The translations under genes were made by a program, and so were the position numbers. Source: Nonlabens agnitus (lineage in GTDB: Bacteria > Bacteroidota > Bacteroidia > Flavobacteriales > Flavobacteriaceae). From it: a stretch of DNA of 64,000 nt. The stretch spans positions 1,712,501 through 1,776,500 of the forward strand of contig NZ_MQUC01000003.1 of NCBI RefSeq assembly GCF_002994045.1, given 5' to 3'. Under the pieces are notes generated by a model. It saw only the letters and a list, made by a program, of their open reading frames with translations, made no database searches and was not told the origin of the DNA. How positions within the stretch are numbered: position 1 is the stretch's first letter; every line of letters begins with the position of its first letter. Shown one piece after another: positions 45,935 to 55,082 of the stretch.

Positions 45935-47198
45935 ACTGTAGTTGTAGACGTGCTTTTTTCCTTAGTCTGCGATTGAATCCAGGGATACCCTGAAGACCGC
46001 CTGTATGGATGGCTAAAATACGAGTTTTGTCGCTAAAAAAGCCGCTTGCTACCATCTGTTCTATACGATACATCATTTTACCTGTGTAGATGGGATCGAG
46101 TGGAATTTCGCTTTCGCGAAAGCGAACATTCAAATAATCTATCAAGGAATCTGTAGACTTTGCATATCCACCAAATGCATCTTCAGGAAATAACGTAAAA
46201 TTCTTGTTGTCGGTATATTTTTCAATTTCTTTCTTGAGAAAATCACCTTGCAACGCAGAAAAAACGAGAACGTGCTGGTGATCTGTAGTACTGTTGATGA
46301 TTCCTGCGGCACTGCCACCAGTGCCAGCTGCAACGCATATATACTGATAATGTTGTTTTTCTCTGGATGTCAAAATCTCTGCCGTTCCTTTGACGGCTAG
46401 ATCATTCGTACCACCTTCTGGAATAAAATAACTGGTTCCGTACCTCGCCTTCATTTGTTCTTCAAAAAGCGCGGAATCCTTTTGTTTGTACTCTTCTCTT
46501 GTAACAAAAACCAATGTCATTCCGTTACTGGCTGCTGTTCTTAATGTTTCGTTTTGTGCCAATGTTTTTTCTAGATCTACACCCAACTCTTCACCTCTAA
46601 TAACACCGATGGATTTTATTCCTAAAATATGACACGCGGCTGCGGTCGCAGCAATGTGATTGGAATACGCACCGCCGTAAGTAATGATTTGGTCAAAGCC
46701 ATGATTGATAGCATCCTGCAGATTGTATTTCAATTTACGCAACTTGTTACCTGAAACTGTTGGGTGCAACAGGTCTTCCCTTTTTAGGTCAATGGTGATC
46801 TGTTGTTCAGGAAATGAAGCGAAAAGTTGGATTTTGGATGGGGCGCTTTTAAAGAGTTCTTGATGGTTAGACTTACCGTAGAAGTCTAAAAAGCTCCACC
46901 TAGACCTTTTAGATAAATAGTTCAGGTCATTTTCCATGGCATAAGCCTCGCGCTCAAAGATAATATTACGATAGGCCTGATCGTGATTCATCGTCAAACG
47001 ACCGATAAGATACTCTACGAGATACCAAAGGTAAAAAGGTAAAATCAACAACTCCAGTTGCTGCCTTAAATGAATACGTTCATGATTAATAAAGGTCTGA
47101 TTATTTGCTAAATGCTTGTCAGAAATTAAGATAAATGGGTAGAGTGTCAAACCCGAGACATGCCATCTTTCAATACTTTTTACCACCAATATGACCAT
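45918..47198 (-). CDS. Fusion: HExxH membrane domain + ACC deaminase/D-cysteine desulfhydrase-like domain
   Basis: 426 residues. Residues ~1-105 form a small membrane-associated domain with HERIH (39-43, a possible zincin motif), hydrophobic LILPFYLWYLVEYLIG and FEREAYA. From ~110 the PLP fold begins: IDLKREDLLHPTVSGNKLRKLKYN with Lys 152 as the PLP lysine, ITYGGAYSNHIAATAAAC, AAGTGGSAAGI and AIHTGGLQG near the end. I recall the two parts as separate neighbouring genes in other flavobacteria; here the frame is continuous. The palindrome at 46109 is read RFRES. The product may release ammonia from ACC or D-cysteine; the real substrate is unknown. Confidence 0.85.
   Translation of the reverse strand: MVILVVKSIERWHVSGLTLYPFILISDKHLANNQTFINHERIHLRQQLELLILPFYLWYLVEYLIGRLTMNHDQAYRNIIFEREAYAMENDLNYLSKRSRWSFLDFYGKSNHQELFKSAPSKIQLFASFPEQQITIDLKREDLLHPTVSGNKLRKLKYNLQDAINHGFDQIITYGGAYSNHIAATAAACHILGIKSIGVIRGEELGVDLEKTLAQNETLRTAASNGMTLVFVTREEYKQKDSALFEEQMKARYGTSYFIPEGGTNDLAVKGTAEILTSREKQHYQYICVAAGTGGSAAGIINSTTDHQHVLVFSALQGDFLKKEIEKYTDNKNFTLFPEDAFGGYAKSTDSLIDYLNVRFRESEIPLDPIYTGKMMYRIEQMVASGFFSDKTRILAIHTGGLQGIPGFNRRLRKKARLQLQYEDYI
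46109..46124. repeat. 16-bp palindrome copy, in ACC-deaminase fusion
   Basis: Perfect copy, read RFRES (NVRFRESEIPLD). Confidence 0.95.
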
Positions 47199-47399
47199 GC
47201 CAAAAACTCTAAAGCAGACAAATATCGATAAAAGGTAATAGAGTCAAGAATGAAAAAAATTAGGCTCTTTCTTTAAAAACCTTAATAAATCCAACGATCA
47301 ACGATCAAAATAAGTTTTTTTAGACCCGTAGCACTTTATCGATAATATGTGTTTTTTATATTTAAAATATGTATATTTAAGGGATTAAAGCCTTTAATT

Positions 47400-48551
47400 A
47401 TGAAAGATATAGCTTTTTTAATTATCATTTGTTTGTTTGTTTTCCATGCACACTCGCAGGTAGGTATAGGCACCGCCCATCCAGATTCTTCTACACTATT
47501 GCATGTCGATGACGGCAGTGGTACCAAAGGAATATTAATCCCGAAGGTTCAAATTGATGATGTGACCACTGCGGCACCGTTGACTACAACACCTCAATTA
47601 GGAACACTAGTGTTTAATGATAACGGACCAAATTCACCAGGTTTTTATTACTGGGATGCGACTAAATGGGTACAACTAATCTCAAATGATACGGATGAGA
47701 CCATCTACACGAAAAATGGAACCTTAAGCGAAGATAGGACCGTCAACATGGATGGAAATGAACTACTCTTTTCAAATAGCGCTGGACGAACCCTAAAACT
47801 TATACCTGCCGATCCTGCTGACATCAATGCACCATTCACCTTTCAAACCAATAACTCCTATAACTTTGTAACCGATGCCAAGGATGCTTTAACCATTGAC
47901 AATTCTGGTCGTGTAGGAGTTGATAGAATTGACCCTATAATGCCTTTGCACGTAGGCGGAGCTACTGGGACTATTCGTGTTGATGGTCTAAATACAACAA
48001 ACAACAGCAACAATATCGCAGCAGATCCTGTACCGGTTTATGTAAACAACGATGGCGATCTAGTAACACAACCGCCTTTGATACAGAGTTTCATGTTATT
48101 AAATCTAAGAGATTTTACAAATGAAGTCGTAATAACCTCTAACGACGGGTCATCACAAGATATTGATTTGAACACTTCTTCAATTACGCTAACGCAAAGA
48201 TCTTTAGTCCATTATTCTTATCAATTTAGCGTGGTCATTACACGTGCGGACGGCACTGCTTTGACGGACGGTGCGTCGAGACTATTTCGAGCATGGTTTA
48301 CTGTAGATGGAGATAATACTAATCATTACGGGTATAATACGGGAACCTATACCAATAATCCAGATGTCAATAATGCGTCAGGAACCTATGCCTCAGGATT
48401 TTATTATTTAAATGGTAGCGGATATGTAGAATTAGATGCTGGTACCCATAACATAACATTAACTGCTCGAGGTTTTGGTGCAGGTTTTGATTTCAGGATG
48501 AGATTTGGAACTACAACATATGATTCTATACAGGCGGTAGTTCACCGATAA
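47400..48551 (+). CDS. Exported repeat protein with VGIGT motif, 383 aa
   Basis: The ATG at 47400 (MKDIAFLIIICLFVFHAHSQ) gives a good signal peptide; the upstream ATG does not. The mature protein begins QVGIGTAHPDSSTLLHVDD and KGILIPKVQ, a start typical of exported Bacteroidota proteins with tail-fibre-like modules. A module APFTFQTNNSYNFVTDAKDA recurs in the next gene. The C-terminal ~150 residues (from about 245) are beta-rich and unassigned. No T9SS sorting domain. Surface or secreted location is inferred. The 200 bp upstream show no other gene. Confidence 0.75.
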   Translation: MKDIAFLIIICLFVFHAHSQVGIGTAHPDSSTLLHVDDGSGTKGILIPKVQIDDVTTAAPLTTTPQLGTLVFNDNGPNSPGFYYWDATKWVQLISNDTDETIYTKNGTLSEDRTVNMDGNELLFSNSAGRTLKLIPADPADINAPFTFQTNNSYNFVTDAKDALTIDNSGRVGVDRIDPIMPLHVGGATGTIRVDGLNTTNNSNNIAADPVPVYVNNDGDLVTQPPLIQSFMLLNLRDFTNEVVITSNDGSSQDIDLNTSSITLTQRSLVHYSYQFSVVITRADGTALTDGASRLFRAWFTVDGDNTNHYGYNTGTYTNNPDVNNASGTYASGFYYLNGSGYVELDAGTHNITLTARGFGAGFDFRMRFGTTTYDSIQAVVHR

Positions 48552-48740
48552 TTCTTTAAAGCTTACACTTAGTCAATCGTTGAAAATTTATTACAGTTTA
48601 ATATGAATGCTTTTCAATAGAAAATTAATATAAAAACTAGAGAAAACGCTCATAGATAGATGATTAGCGTATTTTATCGATTTTTCAATCGATTGTTTAT
48701 CAGTATTTTACAGGTTATCATACCTGATTAACCTATAATA

Positions 48741-48772
48741 TTGCTTTTAATCGATGTTAGTCATTACTTTTG
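48741..48772 (+). promoter_or_regulatory. Promoter of the PA14 repeat-protein gene
   Basis: TTG at 48741-48743 and TACTTTTG at 48765-48772. The start codon at 48791 is 18 nt on. It supports that ATG over the one at 48770. Confidence 0.5.
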
Positions 48773-48790
48773 TCTTTCATTTTAGACTTT

Positions 48791-51040
48791 ATGAAAGCAC
48801 GCCTACTCTACTCTCTACTAATTGCGTTAACATCACTTCCTATCATGGCTCAGGTAGGTATCAATAGTGTAGACCCCAAAGCAACTATGGATATTGAAGC
48901 CATTGAAACCAATTCCAGTACAGCCGAAGGTCTCATAGCGCCCAGATTGACTGGTGATCAAATTAGAGACAAAGATGCGCAATATGGCACTGATCAAACG
49001 GGAACGCTTATATATGCCAGCGCTGCAGTCACCTCAAGTCCATCTGCAAAAACAATAAATATTGATGCGCCGGGCTATTACTTTTTTGATGGATCTATCT
49101 GGTTAAAAGTGGCAGCTGGCGTTGATGATACCAATCTAGCTACTACAAATCTGACGCAAGATGCAGAAACCAGGACCTATGATCTTAATTCACAAGATCT
49201 TAATTTTACTAATGGTTCTTTCGGTATTAATAAGCCCAATCCAAATGGACAACTGGACGTAGAAGGCACTAGGAATGAAGACGCCTTTAGGTTTACTCAA
49301 ACGAACAATCTTACTGGTGAGAAGGATGTTTTTACTGTTGAGGATCAAGACATAGGTGGTGGCGGTCAGGACCATAGCTCTGTTTTAAAGGTTCTAAAAA
49401 GCGGCTCTATTAATCCTGGTGATGATGGCTTTAGCCTCATTGAACTGGCTAGCACTTCTTCTGATCCAGGCGCTAACAAATATTGGATTTCTGGTAGAAC
49501 TGTAGATGAAGGCGCACCCTTTTGGGGAGTAGATATTACCGATAATGATTTTTGGTCTATTGGCGGTATTCAACTAGGTGCCTTACCAAGCTCTAACGGA
49601 ACTTACACTGGTGGTTATTTTAGAGTAAACGCTAACGGTGATACTGGTATAGGTACTGTAAATCCTAATGCTCGTTTACAAATCGACGAGGACTCTGCCG
49701 ACCTGGACCACATCATATTTCAAATAAATACATCTTCTGGTAGGCCATTAAATATATTACAACCAGACGTTACAGATATTAATACTCCTTTTACTTTTCA
49801 AACAAACAATGCTTTCAATTTTAGAACGGATAATACCGATGCATTAACAATTCTTAATACTTCTCAGCTTGCTTTACCATCTTATGTTGGTAATTTCCAG
49901 AACGAAACTCCTACTAGAATTTTGGGTCTAGATGCGGCTGGTAATGTCATTAGTTCTTCTCCAGTTTCTGGGGCAGATGGTACAGACGATGCATGGGTCA
50001 ATGATCCAGGTAATTCCAGGATTATATTAGGTTCACAAAGCGATGGAACCACTGCAAGAACAGCCAATACAGAGTTTGTCTCCCTTGACAATGGTAATAT
50101 TGGTGTTGGTATAGATATGCCAACAAGTAAAATGCACATTGTCGGTGGTAGTAATTCGCCTTCCATAGGTCTCGCAGAGAGTGTAAACCTTCAAGCAAGA
50201 TTAACGAATCCCAACGGTGGGTCTGTAGTCCAGCTATTAGAAACTGGAGATCGTACTATTAGAATAGGTATCAATCCAACTTATTCTTTATATGGTGGTG
50301 CTGGAGCCTTCTCAATGAACGCCTACTCCACACGCACGGGAGAACAGGATTCCGATTTTATAAGTTATGATTTCCAAACCGAACGATTAATTTTACTGCC
50401 CAATACAGGCGGTGGCGCGAATGAAGTTGGAATAGGTGTCAATGAGCCAACAGCGAAGCTACATATTGTTCCAAATAACGGTTTGGCAGCTTTGCGGGTT
50501 GAAGGAGTTACCACAGGAAGTAGTTCAGACGACTTAATGACAATAGACGCAAATGGTGTAGTCCATAAGGCTTCTAGGAGCTTAGGACAGCCAGGTATGC
50601 AGTTTTATACATATGCTATTTCAGGAGGATCTCCAGACGTTAATAATTTGAGAACCAATGTTGTACCCATTCGTTCCGGTAGCTACAGTGGTGTTTTGAA
50701 TTCTAATACTGCCTACACGGTGATGGCACCCGCAACAAGGGATAGGTTTGCAATAAAAATGGTTGGTACTTATGAAGTAAAAAACTCGGGAAATTTTACT
50801 TTTACAGAAGTTAATGATGATGGTGCAAGAATTTATATAGATGATACCTTAGTGTTAAACTTTTGGACAGACGGTGCCAATGATACTAATTCCGCAACAG
50901 TGAATCTTGCTAAGGGTAAACATAAGATTGAGTTCTGGCATTACGAGAATGCTGGCGGTGAGAATTTTAGGTTTAATTGGGGTTCAAATCCTGATGGTAA
51001 TTCTGGCGAAATTCGGGCCAATCAATTCACAGTAGAGTAA
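48791..51040 (+). CDS. Exported repeat protein with C-terminal PA14-like domain, 749 aa
   Basis: Start MKARLLYSLLIALTSLPIMAQ is a signal peptide; the mature part begins QVGINSVDPKATMDIEA. The middle repeats the tail-fibre-like plan (VGINKPNPNGQLDVEG-like, GDTGIGTVNPNARLQID, VGIGVNEPTAKLHIVP). It includes TPFTFQTNNAFNFRTDNTDA, shared with the preceding gene. The last ~140 residues resemble PA14: NDDGARIYIDDTLVLNFW, LAKGKHKIEFWHYENAGG, FRFNWGS. PA14 domains bind carbohydrates. Inference: a secreted or surface glycan-binding protein. No sorting domain visible. Confidence 0.8.
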   Translation: MKARLLYSLLIALTSLPIMAQVGINSVDPKATMDIEAIETNSSTAEGLIAPRLTGDQIRDKDAQYGTDQTGTLIYASAAVTSSPSAKTINIDAPGYYFFDGSIWLKVAAGVDDTNLATTNLTQDAETRTYDLNSQDLNFTNGSFGINKPNPNGQLDVEGTRNEDAFRFTQTNNLTGEKDVFTVEDQDIGGGGQDHSSVLKVLKSGSINPGDDGFSLIELASTSSDPGANKYWISGRTVDEGAPFWGVDITDNDFWSIGGIQLGALPSSNGTYTGGYFRVNANGDTGIGTVNPNARLQIDEDSADLDHIIFQINTSSGRPLNILQPDVTDINTPFTFQTNNAFNFRTDNTDALTILNTSQLALPSYVGNFQNETPTRILGLDAAGNVISSSPVSGADGTDDAWVNDPGNSRIILGSQSDGTTARTANTEFVSLDNGNIGVGIDMPTSKMHIVGGSNSPSIGLAESVNLQARLTNPNGGSVVQLLETGDRTIRIGINPTYSLYGGAGAFSMNAYSTRTGEQDSDFISYDFQTERLILLPNTGGGANEVGIGVNEPTAKLHIVPNNGLAALRVEGVTTGSSSDDLMTIDANGVVHKASRSLGQPGMQFYTYAISGGSPDVNNLRTNVVPIRSGSYSGVLNSNTAYTVMAPATRDRFAIKMVGTYEVKNSGNFTFTEVNDDGARIYIDDTLVLNFWTDGANDTNSATVNLAKGKHKIEFWHYENAGGENFRFNWGSNPDGNSGEIRANQFTVE

Positions 51041-51092
51041 GCCTGTTCGCATTACTTAATTTGAAATTAGGATTAGTTGCTACCTTTACCAC

Positions 51093-51248
51093 ATGAAAAA
51101 ATTCATTCCTCTTGAGGATGGCGATTATTATCTAACTCCAGATGGTTACCGGTGTTTTACTGAGCAATATCACTTAAAACGAGGCTATTGTTGCGAGAGT
51201 GGTTGTCGTCATTGTCCTTATGGCTTCAACAAGAAAAATAAGAATTAG
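51093..51248 (+). CDS. DUF5522 family protein, 51 aa
   Basis: MKKFIPLEDGDYYLTPDGYR... then CFTEQYHLKRGYCCESGCRH and CPYGF. The Cys/His cluster (CC..GCRHCPYG) is the DUF5522 hallmark and looks metal-binding. It is conserved in Bacteroidota with unknown function. It stands alone between the PA14 protein and the DUF4136 lipoprotein. Confidence 0.88.
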   Translation: MKKFIPLEDGDYYLTPDGYRCFTEQYHLKRGYCCESGCRHCPYGFNKKNKN

Positions 51249-51305
51249 ATAGGCTTGAGAATGTAAAGCGGCATTAATTTTGATGCTATAGATTGAAAAT
51301 AATTG

Positions 51306-51321
51306 CGCTTTCGCGAAAGCG
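51306..51321. repeat. 16-bp palindrome copy, intergenic
   Basis: Perfect copy 25 bp before the DUF4136 start. Confidence 0.95.
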
Positions 51322-51345
51322 AACTTACCCTAATTCATTCAAGCT

Positions 51346-51885
51346 ATGAAAAATACATTTTTACTTTTATTTGCCTTTGTCGCTCTGGTAGGATGCCAGA
51401 CCGTGCGTGTCTCTCAAGATTATACCATAGGTACTGATTTCAATCAATATAAAACGTATGCCTACTTCAAAAAAGGTGTTGATGAGGCGAAGATTTCTGA
51501 ATTGGACAAAAAGCGAATTCTTAGAGCCATTGACAGTGAGATGGGCGCAAGAGGTTTTACCAAGTCTGAAAATCCAGATGTTTTGGTAAGCATTTTTACT
51601 GATACTAAAGAACGTGTAGATGTTTATAACAATTTCGGCTGGGGCTTTGGCTGGGGTTGGGGCGGCTGGGGCGGCTTTGGATTCAACGGCCCATTCAATA
51701 ACAATGTGAATAGAACTACTGAAGGTGTTCTCTATATAGACCTTATCGATGCAAAAGATAAAGAGTTGATCTGGCAAGGTGTAGGTACTGCTTCCTTAAA
51801 ATCTTCTCCTGAGGAAAAGGTCGAACGCACTAATGAAATGGTACGTGAGATATTGATGCAATTCCCTCCAAAACCGAAGAGATAA
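51346..51885 (+). CDS. DUF4136 lipoprotein
   Basis: 179 residues. Lipobox VALVGCQTVRVSQ (Cys 17). The body follows the DUF4136 plan: DYTIGTDFNQYKTYAYF, then AIDSEMGARGFTKSENPDVLVSI, and GVLYIDLIDAKDKELIWQGVGTA. A Gly/Trp/Phe-rich stretch (FGWGFGWGWGGWGG) sits in the middle. The family is widespread in outer-membrane lipoproteins without a known activity. Ends with a strong terminator. Confidence 0.9.
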   Translation: MKNTFLLLFAFVALVGCQTVRVSQDYTIGTDFNQYKTYAYFKKGVDEAKISELDKKRILRAIDSEMGARGFTKSENPDVLVSIFTDTKERVDVYNNFGWGFGWGWGGWGGFGFNGPFNNNVNRTTEGVLYIDLIDAKDKELIWQGVGTASLKSSPEEKVERTNEMVREILMQFPPKPKR

Positions 51886-51900
51886 GGACATCCGATTATT

Positions 51901-51939
51901 AAAAAACGGCTGCGATAACTTATCGCAGCCGTTTTTTTT
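51901..51939 (+). terminator. Terminator after DUF4136 gene
   Basis: AAAACGGCTGCGATAA/TTATCGCAGCCGTTTT with a T run; long near-perfect stem. Confidence 0.9.
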
Positions 51940-51994
51940 ATCAATAATTTGAGATAAGCGATCTTCTAAAGAGGTTACTTTTAAAATAAAAATC

Positions 51995-52414
51995 ATGAAA
52001 ACATTAGTTTCAATTTTCCTAGTAGGTTTTCTCTTGATCTCGCTCAACAGCTGTGATGAGACGCGCCAGGTATTAAATACCGGTAGCCGTGTGGAATTAA
52101 ATGGCAGCTACAATGTGACCCAATTGAACGGCACTACGGTCAACAACAACCAAACCATCAATTTCAACGGATTGGGTAAAACGGTTAGTGGAAATGCTGG
52201 GTGCAATACTTACAATGCTTCATTTACTATTGAAACCTATCAGCTTACCATAGGTGATGTAGCATTGACCAGAAAATCTTGTCCGGATATGAAAGCGGAA
52301 AATGATTTTCTAGCAGCTCTTGATAAGGTCACTTCCTACCAAAAGACAGACGGTACATTAAATTTACTGGACGCCAACAATACTATTGTTATTAAGGCTG
52401 CGGCGGCTAATTAA
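51995..52414 (+). CDS. META-domain lipoprotein
   Basis: 139 residues with lipobox SLNSCDETR (Cys 20). The META domain (about 38-135) shows LNGSYNVTQLNG, VSGNAGCNTYNASF and KSCPDMKAENDFLAALDKVTSYQ. Related HslJ proteins are heat-shock-associated in E. coli. Own promoter region (51940-51994) and own terminator. Confidence 0.88.
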   Translation: MKTLVSIFLVGFLLISLNSCDETRQVLNTGSRVELNGSYNVTQLNGTTVNNNQTINFNGLGKTVSGNAGCNTYNASFTIETYQLTIGDVALTRKSCPDMKAENDFLAALDKVTSYQKTDGTLNLLDANNTIVIKAAAAN

Positions 52415-52436
52415 CCAAGTTAGTTTTAAGAATTGT

Positions 52437-52470
52437 AACCGATGCTTGAAAAAGTATCGGTTTTTTTTAT
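52437..52470 (+). terminator. Terminator after META gene
   Basis: ACCGAT and ATCGGT arms with CTT/AAG, then eight T. The remainder to 52587 holds no clear gene. Confidence 0.75.
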
Positions 52471-52587
52471 TTCACGTAAAATCTAATAAGCTTTTTCGAA
52501 ATCTCGAAATTAAATTGAATACACGATATCCGCAGAGAGTGATGATCCCTTTCTTGAATTCTCAACTTTTTATTTTTTGCAATCCAC

Positions 52588-53463
52588 TTATTCTTCAAAA
52601 GGCTCCACATGGATCAACACATGACCTAAACTAGGGATTTCATTTCTTAGATGATCCAACAAATCATGAGCAATATCATGGCCTGATTTCACGGATATAT
52701 CTCCATCCACGATAGCGTGCAGATCAATATGAAATTTCATTCCAGACTTGCGAACAAAACATTTCTCGGTGTCCAACACGCCTTCGACATCCAAGGATCT
52801 AGAACGTATTTGTTCAATAAGCTCGTCATAGATCTGCTCGTCCATGACCTCACCTAATGCCGGTCGTAAAATCAAATAGCTGTTGTAAAGGATGAATCCA
52901 GAAGCTAGCAATGCTGCCCAATCGTCTGCGGTTTCATAACCTTTCCCAAAAGTAATGGCGATGCTAATTCCTATAAAAGCCATTATCGATGTAAATGCAT
53001 CACTTCTATGGTGCCAGGCATCTGCTTTCAAGCTGGAACTATTGGTGGTTCGACTTTTTCTGATCACGATTTGATAGGAAACCTCTTTCCATATGATAAT
53101 TACACCTAGAACAATAAGCGTCCAAGCTTTGGGAACCTTATGCGGCGTCTGTATATTCTCGATACTTTCAACAGCAATAACCGTAGCAGAAACGACCAAA
53201 AAAGCCACCACCGCAAAAGTGACCAATGGCTCTATTTTACCGTGACCGTAAGGATGGTTTTCATCGGCAGGTCGTTTGGCATATTTGAAACCCAAAAGCA
53301 CCAATACCGATGCAAAAATATCTGTAGTAGATTCTATAGCGTCTGCAATAAGCGCATAGGAATTACCAAAAATCCCTGCCAGACCTTTGATTATAGCCAG
53401 TAACGTATTGCCTATGATACTAAAGTAGGTGGTTCGTATGGCAGACTGTTCGTTACTCATCAA
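52588..53463 (-). CDS. Cation diffusion facilitator transporter
   Basis: 291 residues, CDF family: about six membrane helices, then a C-terminal cytoplasmic domain (about 205-290). The metal-site motifs are ADAIESTTD, HPYGHGKIEPL and DAWHHRSDAFTS. The family exports Zn, Fe, Mn or Cd in exchange for protons. The Met pair at the start (MM) leaves a one-residue ambiguity. It is next to, but divergent in function from, the sulfur genes upstream. The metal cannot be told from sequence. Confidence 0.92.
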   Translation of the reverse strand: MMSNEQSAIRTTYFSIIGNTLLAIIKGLAGIFGNSYALIADAIESTTDIFASVLVLLGFKYAKRPADENHPYGHGKIEPLVTFAVVAFLVVSATVIAVESIENIQTPHKVPKAWTLIVLGVIIIWKEVSYQIVIRKSRTTNSSSLKADAWHHRSDAFTSIMAFIGISIAITFGKGYETADDWAALLASGFILYNSYLILRPALGEVMDEQIYDELIEQIRSRSLDVEGVLDTEKCFVRKSGMKFHIDLHAIVDGDISVKSGHDIAHDLLDHLRNEIPSLGHVLIHVEPFEE

Positions 53464-53496
53464 TTACAAATATAGAATCGCAAAAGTACGGCTCTA

Positions 53497-54663
53497 TCAC
53501 ACGGCTGCAAGCGCCTGCTCGATATCTGCTATGACATCTTCTTCATGCTCTAGGCCAACTGATATACGCACAAATCCATCAGTGATACCAACAGCTAGAC
53601 GATCCTCTACTGCAAGCCTGCCGTGCGTGGTAGATGCTGGATGGGTCACGATCGTCCTGGTGTCTCCTAAATTGGCGCTTAACGAGCACAGCTTGATATT
53701 ATTCAAAAAGGTTCGCCCAGCTTTAAGCCCGTCTTTTAATTCAAATGCAATGATGTTACCACCTTTTTTCATTTGTTTTTTGGCCGTCTCATATTGCGGA
53801 TGAGATTTGAGAAATGGGTATTTCACCATGGATATTTTATCCTGTTGCTCTAGAAACTCAGCTACTTTGAGAGCATTGTCGCAATGACGATCCACTCTTA
53901 CAGCTAGTGTTTCCAGACTTTTAGAAAGTACCCAAGCGTTAAAGGGTGACATCGCTGGACCAGAATTGCGTGCAAATAAATACACTTCACGCATCAAATC
54001 TTTCCTGCCAACGGTCACACCACCCAGAACACGGCCTTGACCATCCAGTAATTTCGTCGCGCTATGAATGACAAGATCTGCTCCATATTTGATGGGTTGC
54101 TGCAGATATGGAGTCGCAAAACAATTGTCCACCAAGAATACAATATCGTGCTTTTTACAAATCGCACCTATCTTTTCCATATCCAGAATATCAATCGCAG
54201 GATTTGTAGGCGTTTCAATGTAAAGGACCTTAGTCTCTGGCTTTATAAGGGATTCAATTCGATCCACTTCATCTGCCGTGAAATAACTGGTGGTAATATT
54301 CCACTTAGGTAAATACTTGGTAAACAACGTATGAGTACTGCCAAAAACGCTGCGGCACGATACAATATGATCGCCACTATCGAGTAGTGCAGCAAAGGTT
54401 GTAAAGATGGCAGACATTCCTGTAGCAAAGGCATAACCAGCTTCAGCGCCTTCCAGTTTACAGATTTTATCTACAAACTCTGATGTATTGGGATTCGTAA
54501 AACGACTGTACAGATTACGTTCCTTTTCCTCTGCAAAAGAGGCTCTCATTTCCTCTGCATCGTCAAAAACAAAACTGGATGTCAAATATAAAGGTGTGGA
54601 ATGTTCCTTATACTGAGAACGTTCCATTTGGGCTCTTATCGCCTCAGTTTCAAAATGCTTCAT
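53497..54663 (-). CDS. metZ: O-succinylhomoserine sulfhydrylase-like enzyme
   Basis: 388 residues, Cys/Met-metabolism PLP family. HSATKLLDGQGRVLGG holds the PLP lysine. Other motifs are LYSRFTNPNTSEFVDKICKLEGAEAG and NCFATPYLQQP. The N-terminus MKHFETEAIRAQMERSQYKEHS is the MetZ type. It would make homocysteine from an activated homoserine and sulfide. It overlaps the OsmC gene by 4 bp, so they are co-transcribed; OsmC handles reactive thiols or peroxides. Cystathionine synthase activity is the alternative. Confidence 0.88.
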   Translation of the reverse strand: MKHFETEAIRAQMERSQYKEHSTPLYLTSSFVFDDAEEMRASFAEEKERNLYSRFTNPNTSEFVDKICKLEGAEAGYAFATGMSAIFTTFAALLDSGDHIVSCRSVFGSTHTLFTKYLPKWNITTSYFTADEVDRIESLIKPETKVLYIETPTNPAIDILDMEKIGAICKKHDIVFLVDNCFATPYLQQPIKYGADLVIHSATKLLDGQGRVLGGVTVGRKDLMREVYLFARNSGPAMSPFNAWVLSKSLETLAVRVDRHCDNALKVAEFLEQQDKISMVKYPFLKSHPQYETAKKQMKKGGNIIAFELKDGLKAGRTFLNNIKLCSLSANLGDTRTIVTHPASTTHGRLAVEDRLAVGITDGFVRISVGLEHEEDVIADIEQALAAV

Positions 54664-55082
54664 GAGATGGCTTTACCGTTAAGTATGACATGATACGTGA
54701 TCTCTACAACACTATCAAATGTTTTAGAGACGCTACAGTATTTCTGGAAACTGAGATCTGCTGCGCGCTGTGCCTTGGCAGCATCAATTGCTCCTTCCAG
54801 AGAAACCATCACCTGAATGGCTTTGAAAGGTTTGGAGCCGTCCTGCTCCACTCGATCGCCAGTCACCTCAACTTTATAACTTTCAATTTCCTGCTTCTGT
54901 TTCTTGAGAATGGAAATAATATCAATCGCACTGCAACCACCTACACCCATTAGGATCAGCTCCATGGGACTGGAACCCTGTACTACTTCACTGCCTTTAT
55001 TGTCAATCATTACAGGAATTCCAGAGGCTCCTTTGGCTTCCAGCAGGTATTCCGTGTTTTTTCTTTCTAGAGTCACTTTCAT
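54660..55082 (-). CDS. OsmC family protein
   Basis: 140 residues. OsmC/Ohr fold with two Cys: GVGGCSAIDIISIL and CSVSKTFD, the pair that reduces organic peroxides in the family. The plain start MKVTLERKNTEYLLEAKG is usual. It is first in the two-gene unit with metZ. Peroxide defence coupled to thiol metabolism is an inference from position. I searched the 5' region for a SAM riboswitch and saw none. Confidence 0.88.
   Translation of the reverse strand: MKVTLERKNTEYLLEAKGASGIPVMIDNKGSEVVQGSSPMELILMGVGGCSAIDIISILKKQKQEIESYKVEVTGDRVEQDGSKPFKAIQVMVSLEGAIDAAKAQRAADLSFQKYCSVSKTFDSVVEITYHVILNGKAIS

Noticed and set aside
47400..51040. Prophage tail-fibre region
   Set aside because: The proteins have signal peptides and stand without any capsid, portal, terminase or integrase gene.
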